A model generated the notes under the pieces. It did no database searches, had not been told where the DNA came from, and saw only the letters and a program-made list of their open reading frames with translations. 46,073 nucleotides of DNA from assembly GCA_026770615.1 (NCBI GenBank), contig MU631547.1:23951-70023 (forward strand). The letters are read 5' to 3'. Position numbers and translations under genes: made by a program. The stretch comes from Pavlovales sp. CCMP2436. Its lineage: Eukaryota; Haptophyta; Pavlovophyceae; Pavlovales. This document shows positions 17,020 through 27,311 of this stretch, piece after piece. Every line of letters starts with the position of its first letter. Positions within the stretch are counted from its first letter, which is position 1.

Positions 17020-18589
17020 TCAACAGCTGCGGCGGCGGGCACAGTTGCAAGAGGGAAACTCCATCTTTGAACGATCTGTGAATAGATAGCTCGGCGCGCA
17101 GCGCACTGCGCGACACGCCGCGCAGCTCAAGCTATCGACCAGCTCGGTGGGCGCGGCCAACTCGGTGTGCTCGACCGTCAGCACGCGGGCGCCTAGCGCC
17201 GCCGGCCCTCGGTTGGACGCCTTGGTCTCGACGGCGTCGCTGCCGTCCACGCGCAGCCGCCCGCTGAGCACTGGCGTGCAGCCGCGCAGCGTCGCCATAG
17301 CATGCGCCGTAAGCCGCTCGAGCGCACCCCTTACTAGGCTGTAGGCTCGAACGTGCCCATCCACGGTCGCGCGCGGCGAGATGCCTGGAACGTCGTGGTG
17401 TACATAGAAGTGGTACGTGCCGTTGAAGAGCACGTGGCCGAAGACCGGGTGGTCCCATGTGCGTCCGGTCGCGCCCGGGCTCTGCAGCAGCGGCGTGAGG
17501 GTCGACCATCTTACCCCGTCGCAGGAGAGCGCCAGCGATATGACGCCTGTGCCATCGCCGTTAGTCTTGCCCCTCTGCCCCAGGTTGACGGGGAAGAAGC
17601 CGACCAGCACGCCCTTCGCCGTGGGGTGGTTGCGCACCGCGCCCGTGTAGATATTCTTGGCGAGCGGCCGAAGCAGGTCAAACCCCTCCCAGCTTAGCTG
17701 CTGGTAGGGTCCGTACGGACCTAAAGGCGATTTCGAGCGTGAACGGGCGACCTGCACCGAGCGTCCGCCCGCGCTGAGGTGGTTGGCGCGACCGTAGAGC
17801 AGCCATCTGAACCGGTGCTTCACCAAACTGAAGCGCCCATCCATGTTGCACCCTATAGGGTCAGGGGAGGATGGGAGGGGGGGGGGTTTACTAACCGTAA
17901 CAAGAACGAGGCAGCGTATGGTAACGCCCGAGTTTACCGGGAGCCATATGATTATCCATGCAGCCCGGGTGCGAGAGCTCGTTTTTTGGCATCACGGGCC
18001 GCCATCTCGCGTTACGAGTGAGCCACGCGCCCCCGAGCACCTGCGTCCAGCTCGCGGGCGGGCGGAGGTCGACTGGCGCGAGAGAGATGTCTTGGCCCAG
18101 GAGCTTGACCGGTCCGTGCGTGATCTTCACGCCAGGTCGAGTGGTGCCGCCGGAATCGGATCCTCCGCCTATGCTCACGTAGCCGAGCTCTTTATCGTAC
18201 ACTACGTCGGCGGTGGCGCTCGTCGCCGAGTCCGAAGAGATTAATGTCAGCACGCCCATCGAATCGGACGGAGAGAAGGCCACATTGACATAGGGCGCAG
18301 GGTTGCCCACACCGTCGAGTCTTGCCACGACTTGAACGCCGTCGAGCGGGTGCGACTTGTCCTCTGCCAACTTGGTCTCGACGAGGGACATGTATCGCAT
18401 GCCCGCCTGAGCCGAGCGGCCGCGCACGCCAAAGACCTCCGTGCTCGCGCGAGACACCAGCGCCGCGTTGGTCGGCCGCGGCCAGACTGTGCGCCACGTA
18501 AGGTCCTCAGCGTCACCCAGATCCCAAGCACAGCACAGCATTGCCTGCATCCCAATGAAGAGCATCCGGAGCGCGGGACGGGCGGACAT
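17020..18589 (-). CDS. Secreted beta-propeller (glycosidase-like) protein, two exons
   Basis: Exon 1 runs from ATG 18587-18589 to 17938. A GT-AG intron spans 17853-17937 (donor GTAAAC, acceptor CCCTATAG). Exon 2 runs from 17852 to the stop at 17020. The joint is in phase (Gly codon split 1/2). The N-terminus has a short hydrophobic signal-like stretch (LRMLFIGMQAMLCCA). Exon 2 carries blade-like motifs: RWLLYGRANH, RSVQVARSRS, TGVISLALSCDGVRWS and TWDHPVFGH. These resemble the repeated 'SxDGxxW' and 'YLLYxR' elements of five-bladed glycosidase-type propellers. The C-terminus is Cys/Arg-rich. A role on extracellular glycans is an inference from fold-like motifs only; catalytic residues cannot be named. 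Upstream at 18600-18735 lie imperfect CTCGCCGAGCGGAG repeats. Confidence 0.45.
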
Positions 18590-18908
18590 CGGGCCGTGTG
18601 CCCTACCAACCTTGCCGAGCGGAGTAACGCCTACCACCTCGCCGAGCGGAGAAGCGCGCCAACCTCGCCGCTCGGAGAAACGCCTACCGACCTCACCGAG
18701 GCCCGAGCAACCTCGCCGAGGAGCGGAATTTTCCGGCCATATGCAGTACCACTCAGAAAAATAATGCTAAATAATTAGTCAATTTTATATTTTAAGCGAT
18801 TTTTACTTGCTACTGTAAGGTTTAATCGGTTGAAACTACATAACTGATTAAAACTGAACTTTAGTATGTTTAAAAAACGCGAGGCTCAGCTGACGAGGGG
18901 ATGATGAC

Positions 18909-19229
18909 GCTATCCGTGTATATTTATGATAGGGATTCAAGCTGGCGTCTGACTGTTCTGAATGTTGTGCTGGTCTGAGCGCTGCGTCGCCCATTGCCTG
19001 CGGCGTGCCTTAGACGGCTGCGCTGGCTTGGGCGCCACCGCGCGTGCCGATGGATCTCCGGTAGTGTGCTATCCGTGTATATTTATGATAGGGATTCAAG
19101 CTGGCGTCTGACTGTTCTGAATGTTGTGCTGGTCTGAGCGCTGCGTCGCCCATTGCCTGCTGCGTGCCTTAGACGGATGCGCTGGCTTGGGCGCCACCGC
19201 GCGTGCCGATGGATCTCCGGTAGTGTGCC
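18909..19229 (+). repeat. Family B: 159-bp tandem duplication
   Basis: Two copies start at 18909 and 19068 with GCTATCCGTGTATATTTATG and differ at only a few positions. A third copy of the core from GATAGGGATTCAAGCTGGCG lies at 29596-29749, and a short remnant is at ~26699. The second copy here and the 29596 copy both run on into GTGTGCCCGGGCAAGGGC, so this is the natural end of the unit. Confidence 0.9.
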
Positions 19230-19249
19230 CGGGCAAGGGCGTGTATATA

Positions 19250-19333
19250 ATTTATTCCGCTCGAGACTCCGTCATCGTCGGTTCATCACGACGTCACTTA
19301 CCCCGAGAGGTGAATCCGCCGTGCCAGCAGGTA
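19250..19333 (-). repeat. Structured module, copy 2
   Basis: Read on the minus strand it has CACGGCGGATTCAC, a larger first loop, CGTCGTGATGAACCGACG and GAGCGGAATAAATTATATA. The second hairpin (CGTCG...CGACG) is intact; the first stem is shortened to TCAC/GTGA. Confidence 0.75.
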
Positions 19334-19765
19334 TCTCCAGCGCGCCTCATCCGCTGAAGAGCCATCATTGCCAAAATTACATCGTTGAGTTGCCGAACAC
19401 GCCCGCTCGGGAACGGTCCTAGGCTAAATAGTGTGTTGTTGCTGCACCACTGGGAGACTGGGAGACCTTTACGGGGCCGGACATTTTTATAGATATTTAC
19501 ACAGTGTTTCCTTTCAAGCTATTAGGCGCATCTATGGGGGTATCTGCCGCAAGATGGGTGTCGGGCGGCCTCCAAGCCGCGAGAGAGCACGCGGCTTGGA
19601 GGCTGCCGTCCGTGCGCCGCCCAATGCCGACGGGCGGCGCACGGGTGGAAATTTGTAAACATTCCGGTGAGGGGAAAGAATGGAGTGGGTGATTGGTCCC
19701 GGGTGGGGAAGTGAGTGATTGCTTGTGGGCGTCCTCGAGCGACAGATTTAGTGGTTGCTAGTCGT
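19334..19765. other. Repeat-derived DNA with two adjacent perfect hairpins
   Basis: 19370-19410 shares ATCGTTGAGTTGCCGAACAC with 19985-20010 and ~45505. At 19568-19603, GCCTCCAAGCCGCG and its exact complement flank 8 bases. At 19610-19644, CCGTGCGCCGCCC and its exact complement flank 9 bases. No gene is recognised in the region. Confidence 0.75.
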
Positions 19766-19850
19766 TCCCCAGTTCGGCGTAGCGCGTAGGAGCCTGCGTC
19801 GGAGCGCTAAGATCAGCTTGATTTGAGCTTGAAACACCGCCAGCCAAAAC
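19766..19850 (-). repeat. Family D dispersed repeat, copy 1
   Basis: On the minus strand it reads TTTTGGCTGGCGGTGTTTCA, TCAAGCTGATCTTAGCGCT and TACGCGCTACGCCGAACTGG. It is closely matched at 37502-37605 and 28861-28955. In all three copies AT-rich DNA precedes the start, and here the structured module (19868-19950) lies directly upstream. Confidence 0.85.
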
Positions 19851-19867
19851 CCCCTTCATTAATATAA

Positions 19868-19950
19868 TTTATTCCGTCCGAGTCCTCTCCTCGTCGTCGG
19901 TTCATAACGACGTCACTTTTGCAAGTGAATTCACCATTCCAGCAGGTCTT
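19868..19950 (-). repeat. Structured module, copy 3
   Basis: Minus-strand reading: TTCACTTGCAAAAGTGA (stem with GCAA loop), CGTCGTTATGAACCGACG (second stem), GGACTCGGACGGAATAAATT. The first stem has T-A where copies 1 and 5 have C-G next to the loop. Confidence 0.8.
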
Positions 19951-20177
19951 TAGCTGCGCCTCTGCTGCACACCACTGAATTTATTTTCACATCGTTGAGT
20001 TGCCGGACGCGCCGATGTCCTTGTCCCATTGTCGTCACCGCCGCCAAATTCCATGTGCTGCTGTCGATTGTCGTTTTCGTCCTGGCAGCCACCCATGTCT
20101 GACTTATGTAAACCAAGCAGCTGCCATCTCCTTCTCTCGAGCTGCTGCGGCTGCGCTGCCATCTACTCCATCAGGCT

Positions 20178-20201
20178 ATGGCTCAGGTCACCCCCGGACA
20201 G
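20178..20201 (+). repeat. Left 24-bp inverted repeat flanking the transposon-type gene
   Basis: The segment from ATGGCTCAGG to CCCCGGACAG is perfectly repeated in inverse orientation at 23709-23732. ATTCAACC follows in both copies a few bases further in. The pair brackets the broken gene 20444-23461, as element ends would. Confidence 0.7.
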
Positions 20202-20443
20202 GGGAAAACCATTCAACCATTCGCGAAGCCAAACGCGAAAAGTGGCCAGGATCTCTTGAACATTACTACAAAATTGGCTTCTCACTTTTTTCCCCGAGAT
20301 ACTCAAATCCCGTTAACTAACTTGCATTATTAAAATTACATATGAAAAAGTTTTAAAATTAAATGCGACAGTACTGAGGAGCTTAAATCAACGTGCGTGA
20401 CGGGTTCTCGCGCCGCGTGCAAGGTGCTCACCAGCAGCGTCCA

Positions 20444-23400
20444 TCACCACAGAGTGGCGAGGATCTCGCCGTGAGCTTTGCGGGGGAGCTCCCAGATCGT
20501 CGGCGCCTCGGGCGCGCGCGGCTGCACGCCCGACCGGCGCGCCCGACTGACGACAAGCGGCCGACCAACGGGCGAGACCACGTTGAGCTTCACGTTGACG
20601 GCGCGCACCTCGGTCGAGTTGAGGACAAAGCGGGCGTCGGGGTCGTTGCCGGCAGCCGCAGGGTCCCACTCGACGAAATGCATGCCCTCGGGGTGGGCAG
20701 GGTTGGTAACAGTCGGAGCAGACAGCCACGATCTACCTGGCGGCACGCGGCGGCGGCGCGCGGCGGCGGCGTGCGGCGGCGGCGTGCGGCGGCGGCGTGC
20801 GGTGGTGGCGCGTGGCGGCGCCTACCTCCTCACCCACCTTGATGAGGCCCGAGCGGTCGAACCACGCGGCCGTGGAGAGGAAGCGCATGATTGCAATAAA
20901 CAGACTGAACTGCTTGGTGGTCCAGTACTCAGATGGATCTCGCGTTGGCCGACGAGGGTGCAGTTCTCGGACCAGGCGACGTCTAGTATGAGCCAACCTG
21001 GCGCAAGTAGCTCGTGGAGCTGCTTGGATCCGCGCTTAAGCTCCGAGAGGATCCGTCTGTGCTCAACGAACTTGCGCGCCGGCAGCTGTTCAAATTCGTC
21101 GAAGAAATCCACGAGTGTGGCCGTCCTCTGTTGGCGCATAGGCTCCTTGTCCCCCGACGGAGTTGAGTCCGCGTCGCCGTCCCCGTCCCATGGCGCGGCG
21201 GGCGCTTCGGACGATGTGCTCGTGTACGTGTCCCACTTGATCTGCGTGGACCACTCGGGAGCCGCATCTGCGCGCATGTGGCCGTCGCTGTCTACGATTT
21301 GCGCCCGCAGCTCATCGACAGGGCTGCTCCAAAGTGCCCCAACCCCGCAGCTCGAACACGTGTTGTTGACGCAGGCCTCGGCCACCTCCGCAACGCACCC
21401 GCCGCACACGAGGGAGTCGGCCTGATCAAATATAAAATCAAGATAACAATTAGAATAGTTAAGAATAATCGCAATGTAGAAGAAGAAGACGACGACGAAG
21501 AAGACATAGCTATCGTAGTTATTCGAAAAGCATATAATGTAATAACAAAGCCAAATCGTAGATTCCGCACATAAAAATATAGTGTAGCATAGCAGAGTCA
21601 GAAACTCCCCCCTGCCCCCTCCTCCAACACACACTGAACACACACACACATAAAAGGAGATTACCTGTTCGCGCTTGGACTCGAGCCTGCAGAATTCGAG
21701 CAGGCTGCTGACTTTGCTCGAGTAGTCTGAGCAAGCATTGCCAAGCGAGGCAGCTGGCGCATCAGCCGCGGGCGATGCAGGTGCTGCGGCGGGCGCTCCC
21801 ACAGCGGGTGATGCGTTTGCTGCTGCAGGCGCTTCCGCAGCGGGCGATGCGGCGGGCGTTGCGTCTGGGAGGGAGAAGATGGCGGGCACCGTGTCCATTG
21901 CGTCGTGATAGCATTTGTACTCTTCGCAAGTACGGCACAAACATGTCTCGCGTTTGATGCGCCGGAGGTTCCACGGCGCGAGCTCTTCAAAGGATGAATA
22001 GCTGAGCGCCGTGCCGCAGAGGACGTTCTCGGTCTGGAACTGCGAGAAGAGTGCGTCCATAGTCTGCATCGCGACCAGCGCCTGCGCGACTTGCCAAAGG
22101 TTGGTCTCAAGCGGTCGCGCGTGCACGGGCTGACAGCATCGTTGTCGTAGAAGAAGGCGTGTACTTTGGCCACGTCAGCAGCGGAAAGCTTGTCTTTCCG
22201 TTCGGCGCGCGCAGAAGGCGCTAGCCGAACAGGTGGTCGACGGAGGGCTGCGAACTGACGAATCCCACTGACCCCAGCAGCCCGCCCAGACAACCCGGCC
22301 ACTGCGGCTTCCTCGGCGGGCGAGCCGATCGGCGCGGCAGCAGAGCGCACACCCTTTGTCGGGCGGCCAGCGTGCTTGTACGCAATCAGGGTGCTCACGC
22401 CCTCCGCCGTGTACTCGACAGGGCAAGAGGAATCGGGGCGCAGCTCGCGCACCACGCCCGCGACTGTGGAGCTCCGCGTCAGCACGCTATCGCCCACAGC
22501 GATCGGCTCCCCCTTGCGCCGGACCGAGGCGTCAAAAGCTGCGCGGATCTTTCGGCATTCGTCGATCACTGCGTTCGATCGGTGCAGGCCGAGCGCTGCC
22601 TTCACCCGCCGCCCCATGCCTCCCGTCTCTCGCTCGACCACCGCCTCTGGCGAGAGTACGCAGAGCGCGGCGTAGTACTCACCGTGCTGCGCCTCCGTCT
22701 GGCACTCCTTGAGCTCGGAGAGGGCCTCGCGCGCCCGCGACACAATGTAGAGCGCAGTCTCCGCCGCGTCGTCTCCACTAGCCGCGCGCTCGGGCACGAG
22801 CGCCTCGAGCCTCTCGAGGATTCGCTCGCCGACGCCGAACGACGTCACAGCACCGACAATGAGATCGACAACGCGCTCAGCCGAGCCGGCGGCGTGGTAA
22901 CGCAGCGATGCGAGCACACCCGTGCGCGGGTGGTTAAGCCCAACTCTGCGCTGCCACGCGTCGCACGCGTCGCCAACGTTGCCTGCATCGATCGGCACAT
23001 CAGCGCGCGCGCGCCACGTTTGTTCTTGCCGCTTGAAATCGCGCACATCCCACGTCTTCCAGATTTCGCCTGCGTCATCCTCGGTGCGCGCCCGCGACAG
23101 CGGCGGAGGCCCGACCGGCTCCGAGCGCGCGCGCGACAAGCACGGCAGCAGCTCGGGCGGCACGGGCTCGGGCGGCGCAGGCTCGGGCTCGAGCTGCGCC
23201 CGGTAGCGGTGCGTTGCGAGCAGCTCGTTGACGAGCTGCACGATCGCATGCTGCAGCGACGGACGCGTAGTCGAGGTATTGCACTTGAGCTGCATCCGCT
23301 TCGTTGGGTCCACCGCCCTGCAGCAGCCGAGCGACACCTGGACGTACTCGCGCAGGCGTCTCCGCAGAGAAGACATTGTCCATCTTGCGCAAGCGAACCA

Positions 23401-23461
23401 GGAGGTCATCAACGCTTGTGCCGACGAGCTCTTCGAGCGGCTCCGGCCAGCGGAGCGACAT
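20444..23461 (-). pseudogene. Transposon-type gene with Cys-rich and W-E-N-Y-like blocks, several frameshifts
   Basis: Read on the minus strand, a long frame (~23400-22130) encodes a helical, Arg/Ala-rich region followed by GEPIAVGDSVLTRS and AADVAKVHAFFYDNDAVS. At ~22120 the coding-like sequence shifts frame and continues with LSYSSFEELAPWNLRRIKRE and TCLCRTCEEYKCYHD. A GT-AG intron (21422-21664, in phase) follows. The next exon has SLVCGGC and GWLILDVAWSENCTLVGQRE, then shifts frame again near 20937 into SEYWTTKQFSLFIAIMRFL. I associate this series of blocks (C-x-C...H, and DF/AWSEN...Q then YW) with a widespread transposon-derived protein family in protists and invertebrates, without a firm name. 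After GEE a further intron appears to contain GCC repeats (20740-20829), and an open frame (20444-20746) may be the last exon. Two frameshifts mean it is not functional. Confidence 0.45.
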
Positions 23462-23708
23462 CGCGGCGGGCGGATGCTGCGAGTCTGGACCGATCCAGAG
23501 CGATGGAGGGGTTTGAAAAACGGTTCAAAACATGTTAAAAATCGGCGCGCGTTAGTTATTGATCCCTGGCCCGCCCATGAAGACTTACAGAGATTTTGAA
23601 AATAGTAAAATAGAGCTCGTCGAGACCGACGAATAAACACTTCAAAATTCGACATAGCCCTTCAGGAATGCTCTCAACCCGGTTGAATGATCTTCGCCCG
23701 CTTGAGAG

Positions 23709-23732
23709 CTGTCCGGGGGTGACCTGAGCCAT
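23709..23732 (-). repeat. Right 24-bp inverted repeat, partner of 20178-20201
   Basis: Exact inverse copy of the left repeat, 250 bp outside the 5' end of the transposon-type gene. Together they define a ~3.55-kb unit. No target-site duplication was identified. Confidence 0.7.
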
Positions 23733-23929
23733 TGCCATCGGCTCTGTCTGACATCTTGATTTTGTACGCCCGGGATTTAAATATTCCTGGGCCTAGCTGC
23801 TTGCTCGAGGCTTCTGCGGCTGCTCTTCGTGCCTCCTCAGTTCTGTTCTCAGGGTCTCTACTTACAGAGAGATCTTGTGACACCCCGCAGCTCTTTTTGC
23901 ATCTTGACTCTTCGTAGCTCTAGCTCTCC

Positions 23930-24024
23930 TCTCTCTCTCTCTAGCTGCCTTCAACGCTCACGCGTCTCGGACTCCAATCCTCTCTTAGCTCGTGCTTGCG
24001 TTCAACACCGCTAGCCTCTCGATA
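23930..24024 (+). repeat. Copy 2 of the ~96-bp repeat found at 1-97
   Basis: It starts in a CT run and ends in CTAGCCTCTCGATA exactly as copy 1 does. It differs by a few substitutions and a one-base gap near 23957. Beyond 24024 the sequence is unrelated to the viral block. Confidence 0.85.
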
Positions 24025-24149
24025 CACCACGTGTGCCGCCAGACAGCGAGCTGCAGCCAACGCCACCGCCCAGCGCGTCGCGACACGCTCCAAGACAGCA
24101 GAGTACCCGGAAATTCTACTATACACGGCTAATATTGAGTAAAAGCTCA

Positions 24150-25515
24150 AACGCATGAACACAAAGTGCCCCCTCTGCGTTGCAGCGGGGGTTACGAAGA
24201 CCAGGAGATGACACCAAGCATCATCTATTCCGGGAATGCCCCCAGACACAAGCCGAACGAGTGTCACTCAAACAGGCGATCGAGGCAGCAGTGGACGAAG
24301 CCACAGACAGCAACGTCTCCCGAGGTGGAGCCCGAGCCGTTGCAACTGCAGTCATGGCTAGACCAGACTACTACGCAGGGCAGATAGACCAGGAAGTAAA
24401 AATCACCATAGATAAAGACAGAGAGAACTCCGCGCAAGGCAGCTGGAAGGATGACCAAGGTCAACCCTTCCATATAAAGCATGGACTGATCCAGAAAGAG
24501 GTGATATCGAGCAGACACAGAGTGCACAACAGACGCATGGCGGTCCTAGATAGAATGCAGGTGGAGGCAGGAGACCAACCTACTGCTCACCACGGCCTGC
24601 ACTTTCTTAGACTTGCCATCAATGACTACAATGTAAAGAAAATCTTAAAGAAAGGAATCCAAATCACCCAGATAACTCCAGGCCGCACTCCGCACCCCCA
24701 GGGTGCCGGAACTAGCGGTCTCATTGTAGTATTACATGGGGCACCAAACACAAGGACAACAAACCCACCCCAAGGCAGCGGGCTCACGCGCAGCAGGAAG
24801 GAAGGCCACCAGAAATCCACAAACCCCAACAGGGGGTGAAGAGGATGATGATGGCTTCAGGATTGGACCTACCCTGATAACCAACCCGGCCGGTGACTTC
24901 ACACCGCTACTGGCAACGCTAAGACTAAGCCCTGTAGGCGTAACTGGCGATGAAAACTGCCTTCCCTACGCGGTGCTAAGAAGCGCAGGGCTAGCGGTGA
25001 ACTGGGAGGCAGCCATAACACTACGCACAGCGGCAGTCAATCATGCGCTTCTACTCACGCCGGAAGTCCAAGAGGAACTGTTGATGCGTAGATCTGCGGA
25101 TCACTCAAGTGACCCGATGGGAAGTAACCTTAACCAGATCCTGCGCAATAATATGTGGCCAATAGTAGCGCAAGCAAGGTACGGACAGCCTTACTTTGTG
25201 GATGGACAGGCAGCATGGATGCATGACAACATGCTCCACAGCATTGCCACGAGCATTGGAATGGACGTGATACTCCTCAAACGCCTGGATAATGGGCAAG
25301 TCGCGGAATTTATCGCAGTAATACCACGCTGACCTTGCCCCGCCAGTACTGAGAATCCCTCGATACCGCATTGCTGGATGGACGGCCGGCCCGATGGGCA
25401 GGAAAACACTGTCCGAGCTGATCACGGCATCGCGTAGCGGAGGCAGGAGGGTGCGTGTGATATCCGGTGATGCAAGCAAGACTCACTTTGAAGCTACATG
25501 TGAAATACCAGTCCA
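24150..25515 (+). pseudogene. 3' part of a non-LTR retrotransposon: zinc knuckle and OTU protease, frameshifted
   Basis: The segment opens with KCPLC at 24160-24175. One frame over, it continues DDTKHHLFRECP (24215-24255), together the C-terminal C-x2-C...H-x-x-x-x-C knuckle that follows the reverse transcriptase in many LINE-type elements. A hydrophilic stretch (to ~24830) follows. After a second frame change an OTU-type cysteine protease domain begins at ~24870. Its nucleophile block is VTGDENCLPYAVLRSAG (Cys in the D-x-N-C position), and later come YFVDGQAAWMHDNMLHSIA and MDVILLKRLDNGQVAEFIAV. That frame stops at 25330. The expected His block is found in another frame as ASKTHFEATCE (~25480). 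At least three frameshifts are present, and the reverse transcriptase itself is missing, as in a 5'-truncated copy. OTU domains are known from some retroelements; the role there is unclear. Confidence 0.6.
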
Positions 25516-25569
25516 AGTGACATAATAAGCAGGGAATACACTTGGAAACATTTTAAGGCAAGAGATATG

Positions 25570-25800
25570 GGTGTGGGGGAGGGGGTGCGGCGGCGGCGGT
25601 GGCGGCGGTGGCGACAGCGGCGTGGCAGCCTCGGCAGGTAAGGAGGTCAAGGTGGCGGCGGCGGCGGAGGCGGCGGCGGCGGCGGTGGCGGTGACGGCAG
25701 CGGCAGCGGCGGCGGCGGCGGCAATGGAGGCTGCGAAGGCGACGGCGACGGAGACGGAGTGTGGCTTTAGATGAGAACGTGGGCGCGTTCGGCAACTCAA
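25570..25800 (-). repeat. GCC-rich repeat copy, partner of 45500-45740
   Basis: Read on the minus strand, GAGTTGCCGAACGCGCCCAC, AAGCCACACTCCGTCTCCGT and a long (GCC)n block follow each other exactly as in 45505-45740. The open frames through it code for poly-Ala and poly-Pro and are artefacts of the triplet repeat. Confidence 0.85.
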
Positions 25801-25852
25801 AGATTTTTTTGTCCGTGGTGGGCCTTCAGCGCTTGGCTGAAGGTACCTGTTG

Positions 25853-25924
25853 GCACGGCGGATTCACTCGCAAGAGTGACGTCGTTATGGACCGACGGCG
25901 TTGAGATACGCGGCCGGAATAAAT
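25853..25924 (+). repeat. Structured module, copy 4
   Basis: GGCACGGCGGA, then TCACTCGCAAGAGTGA (6-bp stem, GCAA loop), GTCGTTATGGACCGACGGC (second stem with a G-T wobble), GCGTTGAGATACGC (third stem) and GGCCGGAATAAAT. The outer CGGC/GCCG can close the three hairpins into a cloverleaf. Confidence 0.8.
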
Positions 25925-25929
25925 AATAT

Positions 25930-27310
25930 AGATATATGTACGATGCTAAACAACTGCAAACGACAGGCGAAGCCTGGCGTCGCAGCGCTCAGGCAGACTG
26001 TCAGAGTGACTCAGACGAGCTTATAACATGGAATAACTTAGCCCGCGGACAGCCAGATGCGCGCCAGCCTGAGTGAGTCCCGGGTGGGAATTTCTGTCAA
26101 ATAACCTACCAGCCGGGCCTTATCTACAAGCGCAGACTGGGCCACATTGGCTCAAAAAAGGAGCAGATTGGGCCTGTGTGACACACTGTGACACAGTGCG
26201 TGTGACGTCGCCCGCCTGTAGGTGTAGCGGCGCCCATTTATTACTATCTTTATAGGTACTCAAGTAGTCCTACACCATCGACAGACGACAGTAAAAAGTT
26301 TCGCTACTTCTATGTACTCATATTACCCGCCGCAGGCGCCGTTTTTTTGTAATTAATGCGCGTTAATTTTATAGATAGCGCTGCGCATGTCAGTTAAATC
26401 AACGTGGCTTATGCCAGAAGCCGATGATAGCAAGTTAAGCGAGGATGCAGACGAGCTACTGATGCGATACAAGGTGGACGAGGTTTACTATCGCTTCCAG
26501 TCGTTCGAGATCTTAAGGGCTGGCGTGCGCGTCCTTTTCCCGGTTTGCGACATTGCGTCGCACCGGTTCCGCGAGGGGTAGCTCCGCACAGCAGACGTGT
26601 TAAAGGAGCGCACAGGGGCACACGGACGACTTGCTCGCGCCGAAGGGAAACATGAACGTGATGCACATATAACTCGCTCTTTTGTATTGTATTTCTGATT
26701 GGGATTCAAGCTGGCGTCATAGTTATGTCTCGCGCTAGTTATATTACTACAGCGGTGGCCTAAGGCCGGCGGCCTCCGGCGCTGCCCGGGTCCAGACGGG
26801 ACCCTGCGGGTCCAGTCTACATACCACGCCCTCAGACTGGCGCAGACTGGCGGGGGCTGCGCCCCTACCAGGGCAGACTGGGGCCAGCCGAGGCTGGCAC
26901 AAAAAGTCTGTATAATTTATACACCAAAACAAGTTTTGGAAGAGAACTGCGACGCGGCTCAAGCCTAAGGGTGCAGAGGCAAGGCCGTGTAGGGGCAAAA
27001 TATCCGTGCTTTTTGGCAATCTTAAAGATCGCCAAAAAGCAGCAGCGCCTCAATCCAAGCAAACGAGCCGGGGACAACCGGGACGTCAAAAAATTGCTTG
27101 ATGGCTGACGCTGTCCGGAGCAGGAGAGTAAGAACGGCAAAAGAATACCTGACGTGAGCAGGCGGGACGTAGCGCGCTAGGCCCTCGGCGTAGCTTCAGC
27201 AGTCAGCGCTGATTTTGCCGGCAAAATCACTCATGGAAATTTGCGGCAAATTGAAATTCAACCTTCGACCGCCAAGCCCGCCACCAGTTCTCCCCCCGAG
27301 CCCGGAGCAA
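25930..27310. other. No recognised gene; short repeats and two dyads before the MYND gene
   Basis: 26387-26581 contains a 64-codon frame (LMPEADDSKLSEDADELLMR) with a coding-like look but no family. 26740-26890 holds GCAGACTGG and GGGTCCAG repeats. 27009-27037 is an imperfect dyad (TTTTTGGC...GCCAAAAA). 27211-27228 is a perfect palindrome, GATTTTGCCGGCAAAATC, 84 bp upstream of the MYND gene start and possibly a promoter element. Confidence 0.5.
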
Positions 27311-27311
27311 G

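Noticed and set aside
1..24024. Terminal repeats of a 24-kb viral or mobile unit
   Set aside because: The two 96-bp copies are direct, and between them lie host genes with introns and several unrelated repeat families. No single element would contain these.
25483..25800. Ala/Pro-rich proteins at 25483-25800 and 45506-45826
   Set aside because: They are translations of (GCC)n in a dispersed repeat. The shared MSCRTRPR start is repeat sequence, not a conserved gene.
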